This document shows, piece by piece, positions 18,465 through 26,488 of a DNA stretch of 64,000 nt. The stretch's first letter is position 1; every line of letters starts with the position of its first letter. A program made the translations under genes and the position numbers. Source of the DNA: CAVTQZ01 sp963737015. Its GTDB lineage: Bacteria; Actinomycetota; Acidimicrobiia; Acidimicrobiales; UBA8190. Below the pieces are notes generated by a model that saw only the letters and a list, made by a program, of their open reading frames with translations, did not search any database and was not told the origin of the DNA. The stretch is taken from contig CAVTQZ010000001.1 of assembly GCA_963737015.1 (NCBI GenBank), forward strand, positions 62,001-126,000, written 5' to 3'.

Positions 18465-19702
18465 CGTGGATGGAGACCGTGCGCATCGGCTTCGATGCCG
18501 TGCGGACGCACCGGATGCGCTCCGCACTCACGGTCCTGGGGATCCTCATAGGGATCGCGGCCGTGATCCTCACGGTCGGACTGGGCGAGGGGGCGCAGGC
18601 CCAGGTGACTTCCGAGATCTCTGCGCTCGGAACGAATCTTCTGACCGTCACTCCAGGGAGCACCACCTCGAGCGGCGGCATACGAGGGGGCTTCGGATCG
18701 GCGTCGACCCTCACGATGGCGGACGCGCAGGCTCTCGCTTCTCCGCAGGTTGCCCCCGACGTCAAAGCTGTGGCGCCCACCACCCAGTCGAGTGAGACGC
18801 TGACCGCAGGCAGCTCGAACTGGACGACGAGTGTCGTGGGGAGCACCGTGCCCTGGTTGTCGGTCAGGGGAAGGAGCCTCAACGAAGGCCGCTTCTTCGA
18901 CAACGAGGAGCTGACCGACGACGCAGCGGTGACGGTCCTGGGACCGACCACCGCCCAGGAGCTGTTCGGAGCTTCCGACCCCGTCGGCCAGAGCGTCGAC
19001 ATAGGCGGGATCCCGATGACGGTCGTCGGCGTGCTCAACTCGGTGGGTTCGTCGTCTTCGTCCACCTCCACGACTCAGGACGACACGGCCGTGATACCGA
19101 TCACCACCGCCGAGCAACGCGTCTTCGGCGGGACGTCGCGCACGTCCGTGCAGTCGATCCTGTTGGAGGCGACCTCGTCCTCGACGCTCTCCGCCGCCTA
19201 CCAGGAGGCGAACAACGAGCTTCTCGCGCTGCACCACATCACGAACCCGACTCAGGCCGACTTCACCATCACGAGTCAGCAGTCCCTGCTCTCCACCGCA
19301 ACTTCGGTCGACAAGACACTCACGGTGCTGTTGGCGGGGATCGCCGCGATCTCGCTACTGGTCGGCGGCATCGGAGTGATGAACATCATGCTCGTGTCGG
19401 TCACGGAACGGATCCGCGAGATCGGGCTCCGCAAGGCCCTCGGAGCCGCCCCGCGAGTGATCAGGCGGCAGTTCCTCGTCGAGGCCTCGGTGCTCGGCCT
19501 GGCAGGCGGAGTGCTCGGGGCGGCCCTGGGGCTTCTGGGTGCGGCCGTGATCCCGCACTTCATCTCGGACCACATCGCCGTCTCACCCTCGGCCGCGGTC
19601 GGCGCCCTCGCGGTGGCGATAGTGATCGGCGTGGGATTCGGTGTCTACCCGGCGAGCCGAGCTGCGCGCCTCGCCCCGATCGACGCGCTGCGGATCGAAT
19701 GA
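18461..19702 (+). CDS. MacB-type (FtsX family) ABC transporter permease
   Basis: A 413-residue permease with the MacB layout. First membrane helix about 17-40 (RSALTVLGILIGIAAVILTV), a large extracytoplasmic MacB periplasmic core domain (about 45-280), then three more helices at the C-terminus (LTVLLAGIAAISLLVGGIGV, LGLAGGVLGAALGLLGAAV, VGALAVAIVIGVGFGVYP). VTERIREIGLRKALGA and YPASRAARLAPIDALRIE are the conserved FtsX-family coupling and C-terminal motifs. GTG 18461 overlaps the stop of the ATPase gene, so the two are translationally coupled. The external core contains Ser/Thr-rich loops typical of actinobacteria. Confidence 0.92.
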   Translation: MTWMETVRIGFDAVRTHRMRSALTVLGILIGIAAVILTVGLGEGAQAQVTSEISALGTNLLTVTPGSTTSSGGIRGGFGSASTLTMADAQALASPQVAPDVKAVAPTTQSSETLTAGSSNWTTSVVGSTVPWLSVRGRSLNEGRFFDNEELTDDAAVTVLGPTTAQELFGASDPVGQSVDIGGIPMTVVGVLNSVGSSSSSTSTTQDDTAVIPITTAEQRVFGGTSRTSVQSILLEATSSSTLSAAYQEANNELLALHHITNPTQADFTITSQQSLLSTATSVDKTLTVLLAGIAAISLLVGGIGVMNIMLVSVTERIREIGLRKALGAAPRVIRRQFLVEASVLGLAGGVLGAALGLLGAAVIPHFISDHIAVSPSAAVGALAVAIVIGVGFGVYPASRAARLAPIDALRIE

Positions 19703-19736
19703 ACAGTCCTCGAAATCACCCCGACCAGGAGAAAGC

Positions 19737-20681
19737 ATGAAAGTCCGTGACGTCAGCATCGCAGTACTGCTCGGATCGGTGGCTCTTATCGCCGCCGCCT
19801 GCTCGTCGTCACCGAGCAGCACCGCGAATCAGTCTGGCTCCAGCTCGAGCTCGACCCTTCCGCCCCGGCCGACGACCCCTGCGGCGTCGGGCACTGTCGC
19901 GGCGCTCACCGGGACGTCGATGGAGGTGCAGAACCCCTCGACGGGTCAGGTCACGGTCAGTTGGACGCCGACCACTTCGTTCACCGAGATCCTCATTTCG
20001 AGCGCATCCGACGTGGCGGCAGGAGACTGCGTCACGGTCACCGGGACGCCGGCGTTCGGCGCCGGCATCAGCGGTCCGCTCAGTGCCATGAGCGTCTCGG
20101 TCACGCCTCCCCCGTCGAGCGGCAGCTGCACTTCCGCCGGCGGGTTCGGCGGGGCCTTCATATCCGGAAGGGGTGGCTTCAGGAGTGGCACCGGAGGCGG
20201 CGCTGCGCGCGCGAACGGTGGAACCTCCCCGAACGGTGGAACGTTCCCCTCAGGTGGAGCGGGTCCGTCTGTCATCCGCAACTTCTCGTTTGCCTCGGGC
20301 AAGGTGACAGCGGTGTCCGCCGGAGGATTCACAGTGGAGGGCATTCTCCGTAGCGGGGCCTTCCGTCGTGCGGCCCCGTCCGGTTCCGGGTCGAAGAGCA
20401 CGACGACGACCACTACCACACCCAAGGCCACGTCGATCGACGTGACCACGTCCTCCACGACCACCTACTCCGAGATCACGAACGCGGCAGCTTCGAACCT
20501 CGCAGTCGGCAAGTGCGTGACGGCGCGGGGCCCTGCCGACCAGACGGGCGCGATCACCGCCACCGCCATCGACATCCGTAGCCCGGGGCCCAACGGCTGC
20601 ACCGCTGGATTCCGCGGGTTCGGAGGCGGCGGTGCAGGAGGCGGAGCCAGTCCCGCCGGAGGCCAGCCGTCCAATGCCTGA
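19737..20681 (+). CDS. Lipoprotein with repeated DUF5666-like domains and glycine-rich segments
   Basis: A 314-residue secreted lipoprotein. Signal peptide with lipobox LIAAAC near residue 22, so it should be anchored by a diacylglyceryl-cysteine. Two similar beta-rich modules follow (GTVAALTGTSMEVQNPSTG ... AAGDCVTVTG and GKVTAVSAGGFTVEG ... AVGKCVTARG), resembling DUF5666. They are separated and ended by Gly-rich stretches (GGFGGAFISGRGGF, GFGGGGAGGG). ATG 19737 has ACCAGGAGAAAGC upstream, a strong Shine-Dalgarno site. It lies inside the exporter cluster and overlaps the second adaptor gene by 8 bases, suggesting a job in the same exporter. DUF5666 assignment is from memory of the pattern, not a search. 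Confidence 0.75.
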   Translation: MKVRDVSIAVLLGSVALIAAACSSSPSSTANQSGSSSSSTLPPRPTTPAASGTVAALTGTSMEVQNPSTGQVTVSWTPTTSFTEILISSASDVAAGDCVTVTGTPAFGAGISGPLSAMSVSVTPPPSSGSCTSAGGFGGAFISGRGGFRSGTGGGAARANGGTSPNGGTFPSGGAGPSVIRNFSFASGKVTAVSAGGFTVEGILRSGAFRRAAPSGSGSKSTTTTTTTPKATSIDVTTSSTTTYSEITNAAASNLAVGKCVTARGPADQTGAITATAIDIRSPGPNGCTAGFRGFGGGGAGGGASPAGGQPSNA

Positions 20682-22443
20682 GACGCGCCTGCGCGCGCTG
20701 AGCCCACGAGCCCCCAAGGCCCTTTGGGTCGGACTGGTCGTGTCGATACTCGCGATCGCAGGCGGAGCGTCCGCCTGGGCCGTCACCGGAGCGTCCAACG
20801 GTGGATACCGAACGGCGACGGCGACCAAGGGTGCCGTGACGCAGACCCTCGATGCCACCGGCACGATCGAGCCAGTGAACCAGGCGCAGCTTGCGTTCCA
20901 TGTCTCGGGTCAGGTTGCGAGCGTCGCCGTGTCGACGGGACAACAGGTGGGTCAGGGCCAGGTGCTCGCCACCTTGAACACCTCGTCTCTCACCTCTTCG
21001 GTGGACGCGGCGCAGTCGTCCATCTCCACGGCACAGCAGAAGCTCACCTCGGACGAGAACAGTGAGACGAGCGATCCACCTTCGACGACTTCGGGCGCGT
21101 CGAACGCGACCGGAGCAGGTGATCACGCGACGAACGGGTCCTCGTCGTCGCTGAACCCCGTGATCGGGACCGAGCAGGCCTCACTCACGTCGGATCAGCA
21201 CAAGGCCGACTTCGACAGCGCGCAAGCCAAATCCGACCTCGCCCAGGCCACGTCGACCTGTGCGAGTCTCGCCCAGGGCGCGTCGAGCCCCGTCGGTTCG
21301 GCCACATCGGGTTCGCCCAACGAAGGTTCGTCGAGCAACTCTCCCGGAACGGGGGGAGGCACGACGGGCTCGCCCGGCGGCACAAACGGCACAAACGGCA
21401 CGAACGGGACAGGTGGCGACACAGGTATCGGCGGCGTGACCGGGGGGACTTCGTCGTGTACGAGCGAGCTGCAGGGCGTGATCGCCGACCAGCAGAAGGT
21501 GTCACAGGACCAGCAGGCGGTAGCCCAGGACGAATCAGCGCTGGCGAGGGCACTCACCTCGGCGGCTTCGTCGCTCGCTTCTAGCGCGACCGGGCATTCG
21601 GGCACGGGGACGGGCTCGTCGAGTTCGGCGGGCGCCGGTTCGGGCTCGTCTTCTGCGTCCTCGGCGGTCGCGAACCCCATGCAGGTGGCGGCCGACCAGG
21701 CGACTCTCGACGCGGACGACGCGGAGCTGAGCGAGGCGCAGGCTTCGTTGGATCAGGCACAGCTCGTTTCGCCGATCAACGGGATCGTGGCATCCGTCGG
21801 GTTCGCCACCGGTGAGAGCGTGAGCGCGGACTCCTCCAGTGAGGAGGTCACGGTCGTGGGACCGCAGTCGTTCGAGGTTACGACGACGGTTCCCGTCACC
21901 GACCTCTCGGAGGTGGCAGTCGGGCAGAAGGCCTACATCGTGCCCGACGGCCGCAGTTCGAAGCTGACGGGGGAGGTCACACAGGTCGGGCCCCCGCCCA
22001 CGAGCAGTTCGTCCACCGACTATCCCGTCACGATCTCTCTCCCCGGAGTCACGCAGGGTCTCTACGACGGCGCCTCGGCGACCGTCTCGATCGTGGTCGA
22101 TCAGGCGACCGACGCGGTAACGGTCCCGACGTCGGCGCTCCACGAGCTCGGGCGCATCGCTTTCGTGAGCGAGCTGCGCAACGGGAAGCTCGTCGAAGTG
22201 CCGATCACCCTCGGGGTCGTGGGCGACACTGTCTCCCAGGTGAGCTCCGGGGTGCGGGCGGGTGACACAGTGGTGCTCGCCAACATGTCAGAGCCGCTTC
22301 CGACCTCGAACCTGACAGGGCGCGCCGCGTTCGCCGGAGTGGGCGCTCTCACCGGGGGCGGAGGAGGCCGCATCGTCTTCAACGGCGGCGGCGGCGGCGG
22401 CCCCGGCGGAACAAAGGTCAACGTCGGCCAGGTGCCGGGCTGA
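20674..22443 (+). CDS. Second HlyD-type adaptor (membrane fusion) protein
   Basis: A 589-residue adaptor with an N-terminal membrane helix (LWVGLVVSILAIAGGASAW), lipoyl half motifs (GTIEPVNQAQLAFHVSGQVA and SPINGIVASVGFATGESV), and a very long helical hairpin region broken by Ser/Gly/Asn-rich insertions (about 125-340, including repeats of NGT). Beta-barrel and membrane-proximal domains follow (VTTTVPVTDLSEVAVGQKAY, GLYDGASATVSIVV), then a Gly-rich tail (GGGGGRIVFNGGGGGG). ATG 20674 is used and overlaps the lipoprotein stop; GTG 20632 is an alternative but falls in the lipoprotein's glycine tail. Two adaptors with one ATPase/permease pair may mean alternative partners or a mixed complex. It converges on the peroxiredoxin gene with 9 bases between. 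Confidence 0.85.
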   Translation: MPETRLRALSPRAPKALWVGLVVSILAIAGGASAWAVTGASNGGYRTATATKGAVTQTLDATGTIEPVNQAQLAFHVSGQVASVAVSTGQQVGQGQVLATLNTSSLTSSVDAAQSSISTAQQKLTSDENSETSDPPSTTSGASNATGAGDHATNGSSSSLNPVIGTEQASLTSDQHKADFDSAQAKSDLAQATSTCASLAQGASSPVGSATSGSPNEGSSSNSPGTGGGTTGSPGGTNGTNGTNGTGGDTGIGGVTGGTSSCTSELQGVIADQQKVSQDQQAVAQDESALARALTSAASSLASSATGHSGTGTGSSSSAGAGSGSSSASSAVANPMQVAADQATLDADDAELSEAQASLDQAQLVSPINGIVASVGFATGESVSADSSSEEVTVVGPQSFEVTTTVPVTDLSEVAVGQKAYIVPDGRSSKLTGEVTQVGPPPTSSSSTDYPVTISLPGVTQGLYDGASATVSIVVDQATDAVTVPTSALHELGRIAFVSELRNGKLVEVPITLGVVGDTVSQVSSGVRAGDTVVLANMSEPLPTSNLTGRAAFAGVGALTGGGGGRIVFNGGGGGGPGGTKVNVGQVPG

Positions 22444-22452
22444 GTCCGGCGG

Positions 22453-23109
22453 CTACTTCGGCTGCGGGACGATGCGGATGTAGGGCTTCGGCTCCCGCCA
22501 TTCCCCGAACGTCTGCTTCGCCTCGTCGTTCGAGACCGCGCCGGAGATGATCACGTCTTCACCCGGCAGCCAGTTCACCGGCGTGGAGACCTTGTGCTTC
22601 GCCGTGAGCTGGAGCGAATCGATCACCCGCAGCACCTCGTCGAAGTTCCGCCCCGTGCTCATCGGGTAGACGAGGATCAACTTGATCTTCTTGTCCGGTC
22701 CGATCACGAAGACGTTGCGGACGGTCTGGTTGTCCGCTGGCGTGCGGGCCTTGGCCTCGCCCGAGGTGCTCGCGGGCAGCATCCCGTAGAGCTTCGCCAC
22801 GTTGAAGTCCGAGTCCGCGATGATCGGGTAGTTGGGAGCCGTGCCCTGGGTCTCGGCGATATCCGATGCCCAGCGCTCGTGGTCCCCGGTCGAGTCGACC
22901 GAAAGCCCGATGATCTTCACTCCACGCCGCTCGAACTCGGGGTTGATCTTCGCCATGTAACCGAGCTCGGTGGTGCACACCGGGGTGAAGTCCTTCGGGT
23001 GGGAGAACAGCACCGCCCAGGAATCCCCGATCCAGTCGTGGAACTTGATCCGGCCCTGCGTCGTCTCGGCCTCGAAGTCAGGGGCTGTGTCACCGATCAC
23101 GAGACTCAT
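22453..23109 (-). CDS. 1-Cys peroxiredoxin (Prx6/AhpC-TSA type)
   Basis: A 218-residue peroxiredoxin that reduces hydrogen peroxide and organic peroxides. The peroxidatic cysteine sits in HPKDFTPVCTTELGYMAKI at about residue 45, with the conserved Thr and a later Arg (DNQTVRNVFVIGPDKKIK). A resolving cysteine in the C-terminal domain is absent, and the long C-terminus (TPVNWLPGEDVIISGAVS, FGEWREPKPYIRI) fits the Prx6 group. Cytosolic. ATG 23109 has GGAGGAGGG upstream on the minus strand. A TATAC-N5-GTATA inverted repeat about 45 bases upstream may be part of its promoter or an operator. Confidence 0.95.
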   Translation of the reverse strand: MSLVIGDTAPDFEAETTQGRIKFHDWIGDSWAVLFSHPKDFTPVCTTELGYMAKINPEFERRGVKIIGLSVDSTGDHERWASDIAETQGTAPNYPIIADSDFNVAKLYGMLPASTSGEAKARTPADNQTVRNVFVIGPDKKIKLILVYPMSTGRNFDEVLRVIDSLQLTAKHKVSTPVNWLPGEDVIISGAVSNDEAKQTFGEWREPKPYIRIVPQPK

Positions 23110-23150
23110 CTCTCGCCCTCCTCCTGGTAGGGGTCCTCTCGACCTTACTT

Positions 23151-23167
23151 ATATACGACTTGTATAC
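23151..23167. promoter_or_regulatory. Inverted repeat in the peroxiredoxin promoter region
   Basis: TATAC (23152-23156) and GTATA (23162-23166) form an inverted repeat with a 5-base spacer. The minus strand reads TATATAAG here, usable as a -10 box for the peroxiredoxin gene. Operator role is a guess. Confidence 0.35.
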
Positions 23168-23210
23168 GCCCGCCCGCCCGGCCGTTCCGCCGGTCGGTTC
23201 AGCCCGGTAC

Positions 23211-23645
23211 TCAGGCGGCGGTCTCGGCCGAGAGCTCGCTGCCGCAGTACCTGCACTTGGTGGCCCCGAGCGGCAGGTCCTCGGACAGGCAGGCGGGACA
23301 GTTCTTGGTCGGCGCCGGGTCGCCGAAGACACTCACACCCCGCCGCGCCATGATCGTCTTGTAGGGGACCACGATCACGAAGTACACGACGACCATGAAG
23401 ATGAAGAAGTAGATGATCGTGGACACCAGGTCGCCGAAGTTCATGAAGGTGCTCGCGTTGTTCGGAGCCCCGAGCTGGACGCCGAGCGAGATCGGGTGCT
23501 TGCCCTGAGCCCTCGTCACGAGCGGCGTGATCACGTCCGAGGTGAACGCCTTGATCAGCGTGCTGAACGCCAGGGCGATGGCCAAGCCGATCGCCACGAC
23601 GATGACGTCGCCCCTCATCAAGAAATTCCTGAATCCCTTGAGCAT
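23211..23645 (-). CDS. mscL: Large-conductance mechanosensitive channel with C-terminal zinc-ribbon
   Basis: MscL opens under membrane tension and releases solutes on hypo-osmotic shock. The 144-residue protein has the N-terminal amphipathic helix (MLKGFRNFLMRGDVIVVAIG), pore helix TM1 (VVAIGLAIALAFSTLIKAF), an outer loop, and TM2 (STIIYFFIFMVVVYFVIVV). The C-terminal part differs from classic MscL. After the linker it ends in CPACLSEDLPLGATKCRYC, two CxxC pairs typical of a zinc ribbon, instead of a simple helical bundle. ATG 23645 is the natural start. It stands alone between peroxiredoxin and leuD with about 100 bases on each side. Confidence 0.93.
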   Translation of the reverse strand: MLKGFRNFLMRGDVIVVAIGLAIALAFSTLIKAFTSDVITPLVTRAQGKHPISLGVQLGAPNNASTFMNFGDLVSTIIYFFIFMVVVYFVIVVPYKTIMARRGVSVFGDPAPTKNCPACLSEDLPLGATKCRYCGSELSAETAA

Positions 23646-23761
23646 GGCCCCTCCCTCGGTTCGTCGGACCTCCGTGCAGGACGCTCCCGGCGGCCCCCGT
23701 TCCCGGAAAGCCCTGTGACCGAAAAAGGTAGGAGAAATGAAAGGGCGCTCGCTCGGGCGTC

Positions 23762-24373
23762 TCAGGTCCGGGCCGTGGACCGCGCTGCGTCAGGCATCCA
23801 CGGCGGCCTCGAGCTCTCGTAGCGCGAGATCTCTGGCTCGTGGCGGAGGCTCAGGCTTATGTCGTCCCAACCGTTCAGCAGTCGCTCGCGTGTGAACTCG
23901 TCGAGGACGAATGACCCGTTCAGTCCGCTTGCCGGCGCTTCGACCGTGCCCCGCGCGACGTCGATGGTGAGCTCGAGGGAGGGGTCGGCTGTCAGCGCGT
24001 CGAGGAGCGAGCGCCCGAACGTGGCGTCCACCTGAGCCGGGAGGAGGCCCTGCTTCGTCGAGTTGATGCGGAAGATGTCACCGAAGCGCGGCGAGACGAC
24101 CGCCTCGAAGCCGTAGTCCATGAGAGCCCAGACAGCGTGCTCGCGCGAAGAGCCCGTGCCGAAGTTGGGCCCCGCGACGAGGATGTTGGCGCCGGCGAAC
24201 TCCGGGCGGTTCAGCACGAAGTTCCGGTCGTCGCGCCATTCGGAGAAGAGGCCGGCCCCGAAGCCCGTTCTCTCCACCCGTTTGAGCCAGTCCGACGGGA
24301 TGATCTGGTCCGTATCGACATCCGAGCGGTCGAGGGGAACCGCGCGGCCGGTGACGACGCGTACCGACTTCAT
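23762..24373 (-). CDS. leuD: 3-isopropylmalate dehydratase small subunit
   Basis: LeuD is the small subunit of isopropylmalate isomerase and pairs with LeuC to convert 2- to 3-isopropylmalate. 203 residues, normal length. Motifs are GRAVPLDRSDVDTDQIIPSD at the N-terminus, NILVAGPNFGTGSSREHAVW and FGDIFRINSTKQGLLPA, which shape the active-site loop. ATG 24373 is used (GGAGAAGG lies 8-10 bases upstream); the frame is open further upstream but that part is the antisense of leuC end sequence and has no homology. 46 bases separate it from leuC, so they form one unit, with greA first. Confidence 0.95.
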   Translation of the reverse strand: MKSVRVVTGRAVPLDRSDVDTDQIIPSDWLKRVERTGFGAGLFSEWRDDRNFVLNRPEFAGANILVAGPNFGTGSSREHAVWALMDYGFEAVVSPRFGDIFRINSTKQGLLPAQVDATFGRSLLDALTADPSLELTIDVARGTVEAPASGLNGSFVLDEFTRERLLNGWDDISLSLRHEPEISRYESSRPPWMPDAARSTART

Positions 24374-24419
24374 GACGTCGGCACCTTCTCCGACGTGTCG
24401 TGCACCGACGAGGCCGACA

Positions 24420-25835
24420 TCATTCGAGCTCGTCCGGCGCGGCGAAGTGGCCGACGATGGCCGTCGCGGCGGCGACCGCGGGGGAGACGAGGTGCGTGCG
24501 GCCCCCGCGGCCCTGGCGCCCTTCGAAGTTGCGGTTCGAGGTGGAGGCACACCGCTCGCCCGGCGAGAGCTTGTCGGGGTTCATCGCCAGACACATTGAA
24601 CATCCCGGCTCACGCCACTCGGCCCCGGCTTCGAGGAAGACCTTGTCGAGACCTTCCGACTCCGCCTGCACCTTCACCTTGTGGGAGCCGGGCACGACGA
24701 GCGCCCGCAGCCCTTCTCTGACGTGGTGCCCGGTGAGCACCGAGGCTGCCTCGCGCAGGTCCTCGATGCGCGAGTTCGTGCACGAGCCGATGAAAACGGT
24801 GTCGACCTCGATGTCGCGCACCGCCGTGCCGGCACGAAGGCCCATGTACTCGAGCGCCCTCGATGCCGCCTCCCGGGCGGCGGGGTCCGTGAGCTCGTCG
24901 GGATCGGGGACGGCTTCGTCGATAGCCACGACCTGTCCCGGGTTCGTCCCCCAGGTGACGTGCGGGCGCAGGGCAGCGGCGTCGATCCTCACCGACTTGT
25001 CGAACGTCGCTCGGTCGTCGGTGACGAGGGAGCGCCACTCCTCCAGTGCCTTCTCCCACGCCGCACCTTTCGGCGCGTACTCACGCCCTTCGATATAGGA
25101 GAACGTGACATCGTCGGGCGCGACGAGCCCGGCGCGCGCCCCGGCCTCGATCGACATGTTGCACACCGTCATCCGCCCCTCCATCGAGAGCGCCTCGATG
25201 CCCGGACCGCGGTACTCGATCACGTAGCCGATCCCACCCCCGGTGCCGAGGGTCCCGATGATGGCGAGCACGAGATCCTTCGCCGTGCAACCGGCAGCGA
25301 GGGCCCCGTCGACCTCCACCGCCATCGTCCCCGGCCGTGTCTGTGGGATGGTCTGCGTCGCGAGCACGTGCTCGACCTCCGACGTCCCGATCCCGAAGGC
25401 GAGCGCGCCGAACGCCCCGTGCGTGGAGGTGTGACTGTCGCCGCAGACCACGACCATGCCGGGGAGGGTGAGCCCGAGCTCCGGCCCGATCACGTGCACG
25501 ATGCCCTGGTTGGCGTGGCCCATGGGGAAGCACGTGATGGCGAACTCCGCACAGTTGGCGGCGAGGACGTCGAGCTGCTTTCGCGAAACCGGATCGGCGA
25601 TCTCGAGGTCGAGGGTCGTCGGGACGTTGTGGTCGGCGGTCGCGACCGTGAGCTCGGGATGGCGCACCTTGCGCCCCGCGATCCGAAGGCCGTCGAACGC
25701 CTGTGGGGAGGTGACCTCGTGCACGAGATGCAGGTCGACGAAGAGGAGGTCGGGCTCCCCCTCTGCGCGGTGGACGACGTGGCGTTCCCACACCTTCTCG
25801 CTGAGAGTGCGTTGCCGCTGTGAATCCTCGGTCAA
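24420..25835 (-). CDS. leuC: 3-isopropylmalate dehydratase large subunit
   Basis: LeuC carries the 4Fe-4S cluster of isopropylmalate isomerase. 471 residues. RTLSEKVWERHVVHRAEG begins the conserved region, GDSHTSTHGAFGALAFGIGT and VFIGSCTNSRIEDLREAA follow, and CSMCLAMNPDKLSPGE supplies the two further cluster cysteines. The TTG start at 25835 is chosen because it overlaps the greA stop (TTGA) and gives a normal N-terminus. Because greA carries a one-base frame break, the sequence as written reads greA and leuC as one 655-codon open frame. Independent leuC translation from the TTG is the more likely natural arrangement. Confidence 0.93.
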   Translation of the reverse strand: MTEDSQRQRTLSEKVWERHVVHRAEGEPDLLFVDLHLVHEVTSPQAFDGLRIAGRKVRHPELTVATADHNVPTTLDLEIADPVSRKQLDVLAANCAEFAITCFPMGHANQGIVHVIGPELGLTLPGMVVVCGDSHTSTHGAFGALAFGIGTSEVEHVLATQTIPQTRPGTMAVEVDGALAAGCTAKDLVLAIIGTLGTGGGIGYVIEYRGPGIEALSMEGRMTVCNMSIEAGARAGLVAPDDVTFSYIEGREYAPKGAAWEKALEEWRSLVTDDRATFDKSVRIDAAALRPHVTWGTNPGQVVAIDEAVPDPDELTDPAAREAASRALEYMGLRAGTAVRDIEVDTVFIGSCTNSRIEDLREAASVLTGHHVREGLRALVVPGSHKVKVQAESEGLDKVFLEAGAEWREPGCSMCLAMNPDKLSPGERCASTSNRNFEGRQGRGGRTHLVSPAVAAATAIVGHFAAPDELE

Positions 25836-26330
25836 GCGCCGACCTTCACGATCTCGACGCGCAACCATCCACCGGGCGCCTCGTACTCCACCACTTCCCC
25901 GGGGCCTTTGCCCGATGAGCGCCTGACCGAGCGGTGAGCGGGGTGACACCACGTTCAGGTCGTCGTGTCGTTCCTCGATCGAGCCGACGAGGAAGCGCTC
26001 TACGTCGTCGTCGCCCTCGTATCGGATGGAGACGATCGAGCCCGCCGAGACGGTGCCGGTGGCCGAAGCTGCACCCACGTCCTCCACGATCCGAGCTTTC
26101 GAGAGGGTCGCCTGGATCTGCCGGATCCGCGACTCCATCTTCCCCTGTGAGTCCTTCGCCGCGTGGTAGTCGGCGTTCTCCGACAGGTCCCCGAGCGCCC
26201 GTGCAGCTTCGATGGCGCGTGCGATCTCGACGCGCCCGCGGGTGGTGAGGTCGTCGAACTCGGCCTGCAGACGCTCGAAAGTGGCGCGCGTGAGGTGGGT
26301 GGGCTCCTCCTCGTTCACTCCGTCGTTCAC
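25832..26330 (-). pseudogene. greA: Transcription elongation factor GreA, one-base frame break near the C-terminus
   Basis: GreA rescues backtracked RNA polymerase by stimulating transcript cleavage. The N-terminal coiled coil is clear (LTRATFERLQAEFDDLTTRG, ALGDLSENADYHAAKDSQGK with the acidic tip), and the C-terminal domain reads VVSPRSPLGQALIG. There the frame breaks: removing one G from GGGCAAAGG at about 25907-25912 restores GKGPGEVVEYEAPGGWLRVE and IVKVGA, ending at TGA 25832-25834. Total length is then 166 codons, normal for the family. GTG 26330 is used as start; GTG 26318 is possible. An essential-type housekeeping gene would not be expected to be broken, so a base-call error is likely. 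Confidence 0.85.
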
Positions 26331-26411
26331 CCCGCCGAGGTTACCGGAGGGTCCAGGGAGCGCTCCCCGGGCAGGAGCCCCCTGCACCCGCCTGCGTGCG
26401 GCGGGGTGTGG

Positions 26412-26440
26412 TTGACGGGTTGCTCAGGGTGGGAGAGACT
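26412..26440 (+). promoter_or_regulatory. Promoter of the leuB-ilvE-cimA leader
   Basis: TTGACG (26412-26417), 17-base spacer, GAGACT (26435-26440). The leader ATG follows 9 bases later. The layout matches the leuA leader promoter (TTGACC, 16 bases, TAGACT, 8 bases to ATG). A GAGGG stretch between -10 and ATG could also act as a ribosome site. Confidence 0.55.
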
Positions 26441-26449
26441 TTGAGGGCC

Positions 26450-26488
26450 ATGAACCTCGAGTCCGGGCGCGTAATTATCGTCGAGTAG
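26450..26488 (+). CDS. leuB operon leader peptide (branched-chain attenuator)
   Basis: A 12-codon frame, MNLESGRVIIVE, ending at TAG 26486-26488. It holds one Leu codon (CTC) and four consecutive branched-chain codons, GTA ATT ATC GTC (26471-26482), near the end. Stalling for lack of charged Val, Ile or Leu tRNA would control the downstream terminator. The amino acids sensed match the operon, which makes leucine (LeuB), all three branched-chain amino acids (IlvE) and an isoleucine precursor (CimA). The stop codon lies inside the left arm of the first hairpin. Confidence 0.75.
   Translation: MNLESGRVIIVE

Noticed and set aside
26356..26367. GGGAGCGCTCCC, a perfect 12-bp palindrome between greA and the leuB leader
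   Set aside because: Self-complementary GC-rich words are expected often at this base composition, and no second copy was noticed; kept only as a note.
24420..26387. GreA-LeuC fusion protein of 655 residues as a true gene fusion
   Set aside because: The segment between the two domains has no homology, and removing one base restores complete GreA with a stop that overlaps a good LeuC start.
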